Source of the DNA: Taklimakanibacter sp050251035
Lineage (GTDB): Bacteria; Pseudomonadota; Alphaproteobacteria; Rhizobiales; Aestuariivirgaceae
Assembly (NCBI GenBank): GCA_050251035.1
Contig: JBFWNN010000029.1
Span: 1-64,000 of the forward strand
DNA: 64,000 nucleotides
Reading direction: 5' to 3'
In this document: piece by piece, positions 44,989-54,279 of the stretch
Layout of the letters: every line of letters starts with the position of its first letter
Numbering within the stretch: position 1 is the first letter of the stretch
Translations under genes and position numbers: made by a program
The notes under the pieces: model-generated
The model's database searches: none
The model's input: only the letters and a program-made list of their open reading frames with translations
Told to the model about the DNA's origin: nothing

Positions 44989-45903
44989 TTGAGTGAAGCC
45001 ATTGTCCGGACGACCCCGGCCATCTCCGCGAGGACCTATCTCCAGGACCTCCTGCCGCGCATCGTGCTGGCGCCGAGCTTCGTCGCCGTCCTGATCTTCG
45101 TCTACGGCTTCATCCTGTTCACCGGCTATCTGTCCTTCACCGATTCGAAGATGCTGCCGTCCTTCGGCTGGGTCGGCTTCGAGAACTACTCGCGGCTGTG
45201 GGCCTTGCCGCATTGGTGGCGGGCGCTGGGCAATCTCGCCATCTTCGGCTCGCTCTATATCATCGTCTGCTCGGTGCTGGGGCTCGGCCTCGCCATCCTG
45301 CTCGACCAGAAGATACGTGCCGAGGGCGTGCTGCGCCCGATCTATCTCTATCCGATGGCGCTCTCCTTCATCGTCACCGGCACCGCCTGGAAATGGTTCC
45401 TCGATCCCGGCATCGGCCTCGAGCACACGATGCATCAATGGGGTTGGGAAAGCTTCTCCTTCACCTGGATCAAGGACCGCAACATGGCGATCTACACGCT
45501 GGTGATCGCGGCGGTCTGGCAGTCTTCCGGCTTCGTGATGGCGATGTTCCTGGCGGGGCTGCGCGGTGTCGACAACGAGATCATCAAGGCGGCGCAGATC
45601 GACGGCGCCTCCAACTTCATGATCTATCGCCGCATCATCATTCCGTTGATGCGCCCGGTGTTCCTGTCGGCCTTCGTGGTGCTCGCCCATCTCGCCATCA
45701 AGGCCTATGACCTGGTGATCGCGCTCACCGGCGGCGGCCCCGGCCAGGCGACCGAGCTTCCCGCCACCTTCATGTATTCCTACACCTTCACCCGCAACTC
45801 GATGGGCATCGGCGCCGCTTCGGCGACCATCATGCTGATGATGATCGCCTCGATCATCATACCTTATCTCTATTCCGAGCTGCGCACGGGGCGGCGGTCG
45901 TGA
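44989..45903 (+). CDS. Sugar ABC transporter permease 1 (GtsB-like)
   Basis: 304-aa permease of the MalF class with about six helices. The EAA loop is KAAQIDGASNFMIYRRIIIPLMRPVF near 200. It resembles glucose ABC permeases at RPIYLYPMALSFIVTGTAWKWFLDPGIGLE. The start is TTG 44989, chosen because AGGGAG lies nine bases upstream and no ATG fits the N terminus (SEAIVRTTPAISARTYLQDLLPRI). It overlaps the next permease by 4 bp. Confidence 0.9.
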   Translation: MSEAIVRTTPAISARTYLQDLLPRIVLAPSFVAVLIFVYGFILFTGYLSFTDSKMLPSFGWVGFENYSRLWALPHWWRALGNLAIFGSLYIIVCSVLGLGLAILLDQKIRAEGVLRPIYLYPMALSFIVTGTAWKWFLDPGIGLEHTMHQWGWESFSFTWIKDRNMAIYTLVIAAVWQSSGFVMAMFLAGLRGVDNEIIKAAQIDGASNFMIYRRIIIPLMRPVFLSAFVVLAHLAIKAYDLVIALTGGGPGQATELPATFMYSYTFTRNSMGIGAASATIMLMMIASIIIPYLYSELRTGRRS

Positions 45904-46781
45904 GCGCGCCTTCTCCCGATACCGCGATGAAGACGACGTCGTGGACGCGCATCCTGATCTATGCCGTCCTCATCTTCTTCGTGATCTATTACCTCTTGCC
46001 GCTCTATGTGATGCTGGTGAATTCGGTGAAGCCCCTGGACGAGATCCGTCAGGGCGACATGCTGGCGCTGCCGCGACAATTCACCCTCGAGCCTTGGCTC
46101 AGCGCCTGGTCGACGGCCCAGATCGGCGTGCAGCCGACCGGCCTCCGGCCCTATTTCCTCAATTCGATCCTGATGGTCGTGCCGGCCGTCGCGATCTCGA
46201 CGCTGCTCGGCGCGCTCAACGGCTATGTGCTGACGAAGTGGCGCTTTCCCGGCGACAATCTCGTCTTCACGCTGATGCTGCTCTCCTGCTTCATCCCCTT
46301 CCAGATCGTGCTCATCCCAATGGCCAAGGTCCTGGGTCTCCTCGGGCTCGCCGGCACCACGTGGGGGCTTTCGCTCGTTCATGCCGTCTACGGCATCGGC
46401 TTCACCACCTTGTTCTTCCGCAACTATTACGAGGCCTTCCCGACCGAATTGGTGCGCGCCGCGATGATCGACGGCGCCAGTTTCTTCCAGATCTTCCGCC
46501 GCATCCTGCTGCCGAGCTCGGGGCCGATCATCGTGGTCACCGTCATCTGGCAGTTCACCAATATCTGGAACGACTTCCTGTTCGGCGTGTCCTTCGCCGA
46601 TTCCTATTCGCTGCCCATGACGGTGGCGCTCAACAACCTGGTGAGCTCCTCGACGGGCGTCAAGGAATACAACGTGCATTTCGCCGGCGCCATTCTCGCC
46701 GCTTTGCCGACGCTTATCGTCTATGTCGTATCGGGCCGGTATTTCGTGCGCGGATTGATGGCCGGCGCAGTCAAAGGGTGA
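45900..46781 (+). CDS. Sugar ABC transporter permease 2 (GtsC-like)
   Basis: 293-aa permease of the MalG class. First helix ILIYAVLIFFVIYYLLPLYVMLVNSVK, EAA loop RAAMIDGASFFQIFRRILLPSSGPI and C-terminal helix before VSGRYFVRGLMAGAVKG are as expected. GTG 45900 overlaps the previous stop (GTGA), and the ATPase gene starts 3 bp after its stop. Confidence 0.92.
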   Translation: MSAPSPDTAMKTTSWTRILIYAVLIFFVIYYLLPLYVMLVNSVKPLDEIRQGDMLALPRQFTLEPWLSAWSTAQIGVQPTGLRPYFLNSILMVVPAVAISTLLGALNGYVLTKWRFPGDNLVFTLMLLSCFIPFQIVLIPMAKVLGLLGLAGTTWGLSLVHAVYGIGFTTLFFRNYYEAFPTELVRAAMIDGASFFQIFRRILLPSSGPIIVVTVIWQFTNIWNDFLFGVSFADSYSLPMTVALNNLVSSSTGVKEYNVHFAGAILAALPTLIVYVVSGRYFVRGLMAGAVKG

Positions 46782-46784
46782 CCC

Positions 46785-47900
46785 ATGGCGTTTCTTGAAA
46801 TCAGGAACCTCGAAAAGCGCTTCGGCAATGTCGACGTGCTCAAGGGCATCGACCTTGCCATCGACGAGGGCGGCTTCCTCGTGCTCGTCGGCCCCTCGGG
46901 CTGCGGCAAGTCGACCTTGCTCAACACCATTGCCGGGCTCGAGGCGATCACCTCGGGCGAGATCCACATCAATGGCCGCAAGGTGAACGACCTGCATCCG
47001 TCCGAGCGCGACATCGCCATGGTGTTCCAGTCTTATGCGCTCTATCCCAACATGACGGTGGCGCAGAACATCGCTTTCGGCATGGAGATCCGGGGCGTGC
47101 CGAAGGTTGAGCGCGACAAGGCGGTGAGCGAGGTCTCCGAGACCCTCCAGATCAAGCATCTGCTCGACCGCAAGCCGAGCCAGCTGTCGGGCGGCCAGCG
47201 CCAGCGCGTTGCCATGGGCCGGGCCCTGGTGCGCCGTCCGCAGGTCTTCCTGTTCGACGAGCCGCTGTCCAATCTCGACGCCAAATTGCGCGTCGACATG
47301 CGCACCGAGATCAAGCGCCTGCACCAGTCGATGAAGACGACCATCGTCTATGTGACGCATGACCAGATCGAGGCGATGACGCTCGCCTCGCGCATCGCCG
47401 TGCTGAAGGACGGCCTGTTGCAGCAATTCGGAACGCCGGCCGAGATCTACAATCATCCCGCCAACATGTTCGTCGCCGATTTCATGGGCTCTCCGGCGAT
47501 GAACCTCATCCCGGCGAGCGTCGAGAAGAGCGGCAACGACCTGCGACTCTCCATGCCGCAGCGCTCCGGCACCCCGCTCACCCTGGCGCTGCCGGAAGGG
47601 GCCGGCAGGATCGGCAAGCATGCCGGCGGCAATGTGATCTTCGGCATCCGGCCGGAAGCGCTGACCGATCCCGACGGCGCCGACCGCACCTCCGCGGGCG
47701 TCGTCACCTCCGAATGCCAGATCGAAGTGGTCGAGCCGGCGGGCTCCGACACCTTCGCCATCACCCATCTGGGTGGCAAGCAGGTGGTGGCGCGGCTCAG
47801 GGCCGACGCCAAGGTTTCGGCCGGCAAGAAAGCAAAGCTCGCCTTCAATCTCGACAAGGCGGTGTTCTTCGATCCGGGCACCGAGCGGCGCATCGCGTGA
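46785..47900 (+). CDS. Sugar ABC transporter ATPase (MalK/UgpC class)
   Basis: 371-aa ATPase. Walker A VGPSGCGKSTLLNTI, signature LSGGQRQRVAMGRALV, Walker B VFLFDEPLSNLDAKLR, switch YVTHDQIEAMTLASR, then a C-terminal OB/TOBE pair (about 240-371) with NVIFGIRPEAL. One such ATPase energises the two permeases upstream. The GMC oxidoreductase gene follows by 1 bp. Confidence 0.95.
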   Translation: MAFLEIRNLEKRFGNVDVLKGIDLAIDEGGFLVLVGPSGCGKSTLLNTIAGLEAITSGEIHINGRKVNDLHPSERDIAMVFQSYALYPNMTVAQNIAFGMEIRGVPKVERDKAVSEVSETLQIKHLLDRKPSQLSGGQRQRVAMGRALVRRPQVFLFDEPLSNLDAKLRVDMRTEIKRLHQSMKTTIVYVTHDQIEAMTLASRIAVLKDGLLQQFGTPAEIYNHPANMFVADFMGSPAMNLIPASVEKSGNDLRLSMPQRSGTPLTLALPEGAGRIGKHAGGNVIFGIRPEALTDPDGADRTSAGVVTSECQIEVVEPAGSDTFAITHLGGKQVVARLRADAKVSAGKKAKLAFNLDKAVFFDPGTERRIA

Positions 47901-47901
47901 C

Positions 47902-49503
47902 ATGCGGGAATTCGACTACATCATCGCGGGCGGCGGCTCGGCCGGCTGCGTCCTGGCGGGTCGTCTGTCGGAAGACAAGGAGGCGAGCGTCCTCCTGATC
48001 GAGGCGGGCGGCAGCGACCGCCACCCTTTGTTCCACATCCCCGCCGGCTTCGCGCGCATGACCAAGGGCATTGCCAGCTGGGGTTGGTCCACCGTGCCGC
48101 AGAAGCACATGCAGGACCGTGTCTTCTGGTACACCCAGGCCAAGGTGTTGGGCGGCGGCTCCACCATCAATGCGCAGGTCTATGTGCGCGGCAATGCGCA
48201 GGACTATGATGCCTGGGCGCAGTCGGGCTGCGGCGGCTGGAGCTATCCTGACGTGCTGCCCTATTTCAAGCGGGCCGAAAGCAACAGCCGCTTCCGCGAC
48301 GAATTTCATGGCACCGATGGACCCTTGGGCGTCAGCGATCCGCTCGCGACCTTGCCGATCGCCGAGGCCTTCCTCGAAGCCTGTGGCGAAGCGGGCCTCG
48401 ATCGCAATCCCGATTTCAACGGCGCCCGCCAGGCGGGCGTCGGCTATTATCAGGTGACGCAGAAACAGGCCCGCCGCTCCTCGGCGGTGACCGCCTATCT
48501 GAAGCCGGCCTTGGGCCGCCCCAATCTCGCCGTCCGCCGCGACGCCCTCGTCCTGCGCGTCCTCGTCGAGACGGGCCGCGCCACGGGCGTCGAGGTCGCC
48601 GCCCAAGGCGGAACGGAGGTCCTGCGTGCCAGGCGCGAGGTGATCCTGTCCGCGGGCACCGTCGGTTCACCGCGCCTCCTGATGCTGTCGGGCATCGGCC
48701 CTGGCGATCATCTGAAGTCGCTCGGCATCACGCCGGTCCTCGATGCGCCGGGTGTCGGCGCCAACCTGCAGGACCATCTCGATCTCTGCGCCATCAGCGA
48801 ATGCACCGGCGATCACACCTACGACAAATATGGCAGGCCGTTCTGGGCGGCGCTCGCCGGCGCGCGCTATCTGCTGTTCCGCTCCGGGCCCGCCGCCTCG
48901 AGCCTTTTCGTCACCGGAGGCTTCGCCCAGGTGGACGAGAATGCTGACGCGCCCGACATGCAGTTCCATCTGGGCTTCGGCTCCGGCATCGAGGCGGGCA
49001 TCGCCAAGCTCCGGAATGCCGGGGTCACGCTCAACAGCGCCTATATGCGGCCGCGCTCGCGCGGGCGGGTGCGGCTCGCGTCCGCCGATCCCCTGGCGGC
49101 GCCGCTCATCGATCCCAATTACTGGGCCGACGGCCATGACCGCGAGATGTCGCTGCGCGGCCTCGAGCTGGCGCGCGAGATCATGGCGAAACCGGCGCTC
49201 AGGCCCTTCGTCCTGGCCGAACGTGTGCCGGGGCCCGAGGTCAGGAGCGACGACGAGCTTGCCGCCTATGCCTGCGCCTCGGCCAAGACCGACCATCATC
49301 CGGCCGGCACCTGCCGGATGGGCATCGATGCGCAAGCCGTGGTCAATCCCGATCTCACGTTCCGGGGGATCGCGGGCTTGCGCGTCGTCGATGCGTCGAT
49401 CATGCCCAATGTGATCACCGGCAACACCAATGCGGCGACGATCATGATCGCGGAGAAGGCGTCCGACATGATCCGTGGGAAGGCGCCTTTGCCGGCGCGT
49501 TAG
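47902..49503 (+). CDS. GMC-family FAD oxidoreductase
   Basis: 533-aa flavoenzyme of the glucose-methanol-choline family, annotated variously as choline or alcohol dehydrogenase. FAD site DYIIAGGGSAGCVLAGRLSE at the N terminus, GMC signature 1 ARVLGGGSTINAQVYVRG-like text (seen as KVLGGGSTINAQVYVRGN near 80), signature 2 GTVGSPRLLMLSGIGP near 255, and active-site His in HHPAGTCRMG near 473. There is no signal peptide. It is embedded in a sugar ABC operon, so a sugar or sugar alcohol is more likely than choline; the bet-type genes are elsewhere. Confidence 0.92.
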   Translation: MREFDYIIAGGGSAGCVLAGRLSEDKEASVLLIEAGGSDRHPLFHIPAGFARMTKGIASWGWSTVPQKHMQDRVFWYTQAKVLGGGSTINAQVYVRGNAQDYDAWAQSGCGGWSYPDVLPYFKRAESNSRFRDEFHGTDGPLGVSDPLATLPIAEAFLEACGEAGLDRNPDFNGARQAGVGYYQVTQKQARRSSAVTAYLKPALGRPNLAVRRDALVLRVLVETGRATGVEVAAQGGTEVLRARREVILSAGTVGSPRLLMLSGIGPGDHLKSLGITPVLDAPGVGANLQDHLDLCAISECTGDHTYDKYGRPFWAALAGARYLLFRSGPAASSLFVTGGFAQVDENADAPDMQFHLGFGSGIEAGIAKLRNAGVTLNSAYMRPRSRGRVRLASADPLAAPLIDPNYWADGHDREMSLRGLELAREIMAKPALRPFVLAERVPGPEVRSDDELAAYACASAKTDHHPAGTCRMGIDAQAVVNPDLTFRGIAGLRVVDASIMPNVITGNTNAATIMIAEKASDMIRGKAPLPAR

Positions 49504-49513
49504 GAGGTCAAGG

Positions 49514-49855
49514 ATGTATAGTGAAAACCGCCCCTGGGGCTCGTTCCACGTGCTCGACGAGGGCAAGGGCTTCAAGGTGAAGCGCATCGTCGTGACGCCG
49601 GGCGGGCGTTTGTCGCTGCAGAGTCACAAGCACCGCGGCGAGCATTGGACAGTGGTGAGCGGCACCGCCACCGTGACCGTCGACGACAAGGTCGTGACGC
49701 TCACCCGATCGCAGTCGGTCGATATCCCGCAGGGCGCCAAGCACCGGCTCGAGAACCATCATGAGGGCCTGGTCGAGATCATCGAAGTGCAGTTCGGCGA
49801 CTATCTCGGCGAAGACGACATCGTGCGCTATGACGACGCCTATAACCGCGCCTGA
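49514..49855 (+). CDS. Cupin, mannose-6-phosphate isomerase type II-like
   Basis: 113-aa single-domain cupin resembling the isomerase half of bifunctional ManC/AlgA proteins. It begins NRPWGSFHVLDEGKGFKVKRI, and the metal site shows SLQSHKHRGEHWTVVSGTATVTVDD with His-x-His and Glu-His, then SVDIPQGAKHRLENHHEG. ATG 49514 has AGGAGG six bases upstream. It overlaps the ROK kinase gene by 26 bp. With the kinase it could convert mannose to fructose-6-phosphate. Confidence 0.88.
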   Translation: MYSENRPWGSFHVLDEGKGFKVKRIVVTPGGRLSLQSHKHRGEHWTVVSGTATVTVDDKVVTLTRSQSVDIPQGAKHRLENHHEGLVEIIEVQFGDYLGEDDIVRYDDAYNRA

Positions 49856-50744
49856 CCGGATCGGCATCGATCTCGGCGGCACCAAGATCGACGCCGTCGT
49901 GCTGGCGGACGACGGCCGTGTCCGGTTCGAGAAACGCGTGCCGACGCCCACGGCCTATGATGCGATCCTTGTCGCCATTGCCGCTCTCGTGCGCGAGGCG
50001 GAGACGCAAGCCGGTCCAGGGGCGACGGTCGGCATCGGCGCGCCGGGCTCGGTCGCGCCTCGGACCGGGCTGTGGCGCAATGCCAATATCCTCGCCTGCA
50101 ACGGCAAGCCGATGCCGGAGGATCTCGCGCGGGCCCTCGGCCGCCCGGTCATTCTCGAGAACGACGCCAATTGCTTCGCGCTGTCGGAGGCTTATGACGG
50201 GGCGGGCTCAGGCCATGCGGTGGTCGCCTGCTTCACCATCGGCACGGCCTTGGGCGGCGGCCTCGTCATCGCGGGCAGGCTGCGCCATGGCCCCAACAAC
50301 GAGGCGGCGGAATTCGGCCACACGCCTTTGCCCTGGCCCAATCAAAGCGAATGGCCGCTGCTGCCCTGCTATTGCGGCAAAGCGGGCTGCGTCGAGCAAT
50401 ATGTATCGGGCACCGGCCTTGCGCGCGACTATGCCAGGGTGACGGGGGAGGAGCTGAAGGGCCCCGAAATTGTCGCCAAGGCGCGCGAAGGCGAGCCCCA
50501 AGCGAAGGCTGCGATCGACCGCCTGGCCGACCGCCTGGCGCGGCTCGCCGCCGCGATCGTCAATGTGGTCGATCCCGATGTCATCGTGATCGGTGGCGGG
50601 CTTTCGGGCCTGCCCGAGCTCGTCGAGGACCTCGGCCCCCGCGCCGGCCGCTACACCTTTTCCAGCACGGCAACCGTCAAGGTAGTCCGTGCCAGGCACG
50701 GTGAGAAAAGCGGCGTCAGAGGCGCGGCGCGGCTGTGGAGCTAG
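49830..50744 (+). CDS. ROK-family sugar kinase
   Basis: 304-aa hexokinase-fold enzyme. Phosphate strand RIGIDLGGTKIDAVVL, ENDANCFALSEA with catalytic Asp, and the ROK zinc signature C-x-C-G-x2-G-C-x-E (CYCGKAGCVEQYVSG) are present. The likely substrates are glucose, mannose or fructose. ATG 49830 overlaps the cupin gene by 26 bp and is the only start that avoids a Ser-rich shadow. Last gene of the LacI-controlled unit; it converges with the MFS gene, leaving one base between stops. Confidence 0.9.
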   Translation: MTTPITAPDRIGIDLGGTKIDAVVLADDGRVRFEKRVPTPTAYDAILVAIAALVREAETQAGPGATVGIGAPGSVAPRTGLWRNANILACNGKPMPEDLARALGRPVILENDANCFALSEAYDGAGSGHAVVACFTIGTALGGGLVIAGRLRHGPNNEAAEFGHTPLPWPNQSEWPLLPCYCGKAGCVEQYVSGTGLARDYARVTGEELKGPEIVAKAREGEPQAKAAIDRLADRLARLAAAIVNVVDPDVIVIGGGLSGLPELVEDLGPRAGRYTFSSTATVKVVRARHGEKSGVRGAARLWS

Positions 50745-50745
50745 C

Positions 50746-52110
50746 TTAGCCCTTCGAAGGTTCTTCGCCGCTGCCTCTTTGAGGCGTTGCGCCGGCGAAG
50801 ACCTGAAGGAGGATTCGCCGCGGCACGAACCGGTCGTCATTGACGAGAAAGCTGAAGGTGAAGGCGACTCCGAGCACGACGATATTGAGCAGGAAGGAAT
50901 AGATGATGGCGCGATCCGGATAGCTGTCCTTGAGGCTCGCGATCATGAGCGGTCCCACCACGCCGGCGGCCGACCAGGCGGTGAGGATGACCCCGTAGAG
51001 CCGCGACATGCGCTTCGTCCCGTAAACGTCGGTCACCATCGAGGGCATGATCGCGAAGCCGCCGCCGAAGCAGCTCAGCACATAACACACCAGGATGGCG
51101 AAGACCCACGGATCTTGTTCCGTCATCAGAAGTCCGAACACCACCAGCTGCGAGGCGATCAGGACGCGAAAGGTATTGATGCGGCCGAGCCGCTCCGAGA
51201 GGGCGCCCCAGGCGATGCGCCCCACGCCGTTGAACAGGGAGCTGACGGCGATCAGCGTGGCGCCATAGCCGGCGAGGATGGACCGCTCCAAGGTCGGGTG
51301 ACCGAGCCTCCAGATGTCCTGGTACAACGGCGATAGAAAGCTGATGACCGAGATGCCGGCCGTTATGTTGAGAAAGAAGATGAACCACATGATCGCGTAT
51401 TGGCCGGCCAGGAGATATTCCCTGATCGGCAGGTCGGCTTCCTGCTCGGCGCGCGCATAGGGACCCTCGACGGGACCCTCGCTTTGCGCCGTCGGTGCAC
51501 GGCCGGCGGGGAGATAGCCATCCGGAGGGTTCTTCAGCATCGCCGCCGAGCCGATGGCGACCGAGCCCAGGATGGCGCCCAGGGCCGCGAACACCAGGGT
51601 CAGATTTCCGTAAAGCGTGTGCATCAGGATCGGCGCAAGCACGACACTGAGGACGAAGGCGCCGAGCCCGAAACCCATGGCGACGATGCCGGTCAGCTGC
51701 CCTCTCCGGTCGGGAAACCACTTGATGACCGTCGTCATCGGCGTCACATAGCCCAGGCCGATGCCGATCCCGCTGACGGCGCCGTAGCCCAGATAAAAGA
51801 GGGGGAGGCTCTCAAGCGCGAGGGCGAGCGCCGCCAGGGCGTAGCCCGCGGCGAAGAGCACGCCGCCGATGACGGCCAGCTTGCGCGGGCCGATCCTGGC
51901 AAGGTTGATCCCGCCCCAGGCCGCGGACAGGCCAAGACAGCAGATGTTCAGGCTGAAGGCCCAGGATGTATCGGTGTTGCTCCAGCGAAACTGCTCCACC
52001 AGAAGCGGCTGGAAATAGCTCCAGGCATAAACGGTGCCGAGACAGAGCTGCAGAACCGTGCAGGCAGCTGCGACCAGCCACCGGTTGGGCGCAGCTGCCT
52101 GCGCGCGCAT
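50746..52110 (-). CDS. OFA-family (OxlT-like) MFS transporter
   Basis: 454-aa carrier with about 12 membrane helices. N terminus NRWLVAAACTVLQLCLGTVYAWSYFQPLL, then GSIGIGLGY-like text (GYGAVSGIGIGLGYVTPMTTVIKWFPDRRGQ) and loop 2-3 ARIGPRKLAVIGG are typical of the oxalate/formate antiporter family, whose members also carry other carboxylates. It starts 2 bp after a sensor-like gene and is the last gene of a three-gene unit with a periplasmic binding protein. The substrate is probably a small organic anion; this is inferred. Confidence 0.9.
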   Translation of the reverse strand: MRAQAAAPNRWLVAAACTVLQLCLGTVYAWSYFQPLLVEQFRWSNTDTSWAFSLNICCLGLSAAWGGINLARIGPRKLAVIGGVLFAAGYALAALALALESLPLFYLGYGAVSGIGIGLGYVTPMTTVIKWFPDRRGQLTGIVAMGFGLGAFVLSVVLAPILMHTLYGNLTLVFAALGAILGSVAIGSAAMLKNPPDGYLPAGRAPTAQSEGPVEGPYARAEQEADLPIREYLLAGQYAIMWFIFFLNITAGISVISFLSPLYQDIWRLGHPTLERSILAGYGATLIAVSSLFNGVGRIAWGALSERLGRINTFRVLIASQLVVFGLLMTEQDPWVFAILVCYVLSCFGGGFAIMPSMVTDVYGTKRMSRLYGVILTAWSAAGVVGPLMIASLKDSYPDRAIIYSFLLNIVVLGVAFTFSFLVNDDRFVPRRILLQVFAGATPQRGSGEEPSKG

Positions 52111-52112
52111 GC

Positions 52113-52826
52113 TTACGTTCCCCCGCCGGAAGCCTTGCGAATCAGTCTGCCGAGCTCGCCGACCTCGTCGATGCGGGCGAGCAGGCGCTTGAGCTGGGAG
52201 GAGGGCGGCGGCGAGTGCTTCTCGTCGGACAAAGAATGCCAGGCGTAGCTGCCCAGGAGATGAAGCGGCCGGGAGACCTGGTACATCAGCGCATAGGTCG
52301 CCAGCACGGTGATGACGAAGATGATGGTGAGAAGATAGACGACCCTCCCGATGGCCGTCTGGACCTGCAGGGCGAAGTAGCCCTTGTCCATGCCGACATG
52401 CACGCGGCCGGCTTGGCCGGCGATGATACCCGCGGTCACTTCCGAAAAACCCCCGAGACCGGCGAGCGTGCGATCATAGACGCCCTTGTCGCCCTTGTAG
52501 TCGGCGGCGATCTCGTCGGGCACGCCGGGCACGAAGGTATGAGCGATGATCGTTCCCTCGCCGTCCACGACGAAAACATAGGAGACACCGGGGATCTCGA
52601 GATACTGGTCGATGACGGATTGAAGGGCCGAATAGTTCTGGTTGACGATCAGGTCGCTGTCCGAATTGGCGATGGCGCGCGCGATCGCCCGGCTGCTGTT
52701 GAGGAAATAGTCGGTCAGCTGCCGGTCGACGGTCCGGACGTAGATGACAGACGTCGACACCAGAATGAGCCCCATGAGGGCAAAGATGCCAAACAGGGTC
52801 TTCTGATAGAACCGGGCGATTTTCAT
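52113..52826 (-). CDS. Membrane sensor module ending after a HAMP-like segment
   Basis: 237 aa with two membrane helices (about 9-31, FGIFALMGLILVSTSVIYV, and about 160-182, VVYLLTIIFVITVLATYAL). The periplasmic part between them has PAS/Cache-like features (QSVIDQYLEIPGVSYVFVVDGEGTIIAHTFVPGVP). The cytoplasmic tail reads SRPLHLLG...DEVGELGRLIRKA, a HAMP-like segment, and then stops. No kinase, cyclase or chemotaxis domain follows; the MFS gene starts at once. ATG 52826 overlaps the binding-protein stop (ATGA). It may sense the bound receptor and act on a separate partner or on the carrier. Confidence 0.8.
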   Translation of the reverse strand: MKIARFYQKTLFGIFALMGLILVSTSVIYVRTVDRQLTDYFLNSSRAIARAIANSDSDLIVNQNYSALQSVIDQYLEIPGVSYVFVVDGEGTIIAHTFVPGVPDEIAADYKGDKGVYDRTLAGLGGFSEVTAGIIAGQAGRVHVGMDKGYFALQVQTAIGRVVYLLTIIFVITVLATYALMYQVSRPLHLLGSYAWHSLSDEKHSPPPSSQLKRLLARIDEVGELGRLIRKASGGGT

Positions 52827-54130
52827 GGTTTCAGCCAAGCCTCCCATTCATCGTCGCGCAAGGGCACGAACTGGCCGCCGCGGACCACGGTATAATAGAC
52901 CTGGTCCGAGGCCTGGCGCCGGTCCGCGGGGCCGCCGAAGGAAAGCGTCTGTCCGAGGCCCAGATCGAAGGCGCCCGTGGTCAGCGCGACATGCGCCAGA
53001 TCGGAGCGCTTCGGATCGGCGCCCATCCGCTGCAGGATCGCCACGAACATCTTGGCGTTCAGATAGCCCTCAAAGCTGACGAAGCTGTATGGAAGCGGGG
53101 CATATTCCGATTCCGCCGTCTTTCCGTTCGGGTAAACCAGGGCGTCGGGCGGCATGATGGCGTCGCGGTAGCGGTCCATCGCCGCGCGGTATTCCTGCAC
53201 GACCGGCATCGAATCATCCTGATAGCTCGGCACGACCTGAGAGCTCACCAGCCGGGAGGTGTAGTCCTTGTTGGATTTCCGCTCGGCATCGGCAAGCAGC
53301 TCGAGCATGACATCGCCGGCGACGAACGAGATCGTCGCGACCGGACAGTCGACGCCTCTGTCGCGCATGTCGCGGACGAATCCGGCGCAGGCCGGATAGG
53401 TGCCGACACAGACAACGGCGTCGGGCTTGAGACGCTCCATGACCGCGACCTGGGGATCATAGCTCTGATCGTATGGGGAGCCGCGCCAATACGTGGCTTC
53501 ACCGGCGATCTCCAGCCCGTGCCTGGCCAATGCGTCGCGCACGCCGGCCCATCCCGACCGGCCATAGGCATCCGCCTGGTAGAACACCGCGATGCGCTTT
53601 CGACCCGCGGCGACGAAATGGTCGACGAGCCCCTTGGTCTCCTCGTCATATGAGGCCCTGAGGTTGAAGGTGAACTTGCTGTAGGGGGGAACCCGGCTGG
53701 TGTCGGCTCCGGTGAAGGGGAAGAACAGCAGGAAATTCTCGGCTTGGCGCATCCGCAGAAGCGGCAGCGTCCGGATCATGGTCGGCGTCCCGACATAGGA
53801 GAACAGCGCGAAGACGTCATCTTTCATCAATCTCAGCGTGTTCTGGATCGCGAGGTCGGGCTCGTATCTGTCGTCATAAGCGGTGATCTCGACGCGCCGG
53901 CCATTGACGCCGCCGGCCTCATTGAGGGGAATGAGATAGGCCATGGCGCCGCGGTAGAGCTCGATGCTGAGCGCCCGCGCGCTCGCCGAGAAATCCGCGG
54001 ACATGCCGAGGCGGATCTCGTTTCCGCCGACATCCGGCTGATCGTCTCCGGGGGTCGCCTCCTGCGCCGCGGCAGGACCGCCGAAGAACGCGATGAGAGC
54101 AAGGAGACTGAGCGCGAGGATCGGTCTCAA
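52823..54130 (-). CDS. Type-1 periplasmic binding protein (Peripla_BP_6-like)
   Basis: 435 aa with a Sec signal (MRPILALSLLALIAFFGGPAAAQ). The fold matches Leu/Ile/Val- or amide-binding receptors: IRLGMSADFSASARALSIELYRGAMAYLIPLNEAGGVNGRRVEI, DVFALFSYVGTPTMIR, KRIAVFYQADAYGRSGWAGVRDAL. No ABC permease or ATPase genes are near. It is translationally coupled to the sensor-like protein, so it is more likely a ligand-presenting signal receptor than a transport subunit. Ligand unknown, perhaps the anion carried by the linked MFS protein. Confidence 0.87.
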   Translation of the reverse strand: MRPILALSLLALIAFFGGPAAAQEATPGDDQPDVGGNEIRLGMSADFSASARALSIELYRGAMAYLIPLNEAGGVNGRRVEITAYDDRYEPDLAIQNTLRLMKDDVFALFSYVGTPTMIRTLPLLRMRQAENFLLFFPFTGADTSRVPPYSKFTFNLRASYDEETKGLVDHFVAAGRKRIAVFYQADAYGRSGWAGVRDALARHGLEIAGEATYWRGSPYDQSYDPQVAVMERLKPDAVVCVGTYPACAGFVRDMRDRGVDCPVATISFVAGDVMLELLADAERKSNKDYTSRLVSSQVVPSYQDDSMPVVQEYRAAMDRYRDAIMPPDALVYPNGKTAESEYAPLPYSFVSFEGYLNAKMFVAILQRMGADPKRSDLAHVALTTGAFDLGLGQTLSFGGPADRRQASDQVYYTVVRGGQFVPLRDDEWEAWLKP

Positions 54131-54279
54131 ACTGAGCTTGATGCGCAGGTTCCTCTGTCTCCTATAGTCACGGCGATGGACCTTCTACCAGACCAGATTG
54201 GAGCCTTCAACGGCACGCCGCTTCGCTCGATCTTTCTGTTTGCGTCCAGCTGTCCAGCGCAGAGCGCGCGGGAGGATCG

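Noticed and set aside
45870..47903. 677-codon open frame on the minus strand
   Set aside because: It is antisense to the second permease and the ATPase gene, both with full family motifs. The composition is His/Arg/Asp-rich shadow.
47902..49503. betA choline dehydrogenase
   Set aside because: The GMC family fits, but the gene belongs to the LacI-controlled sugar operon and is far from betI and choXWV, so the specific name is not supported.
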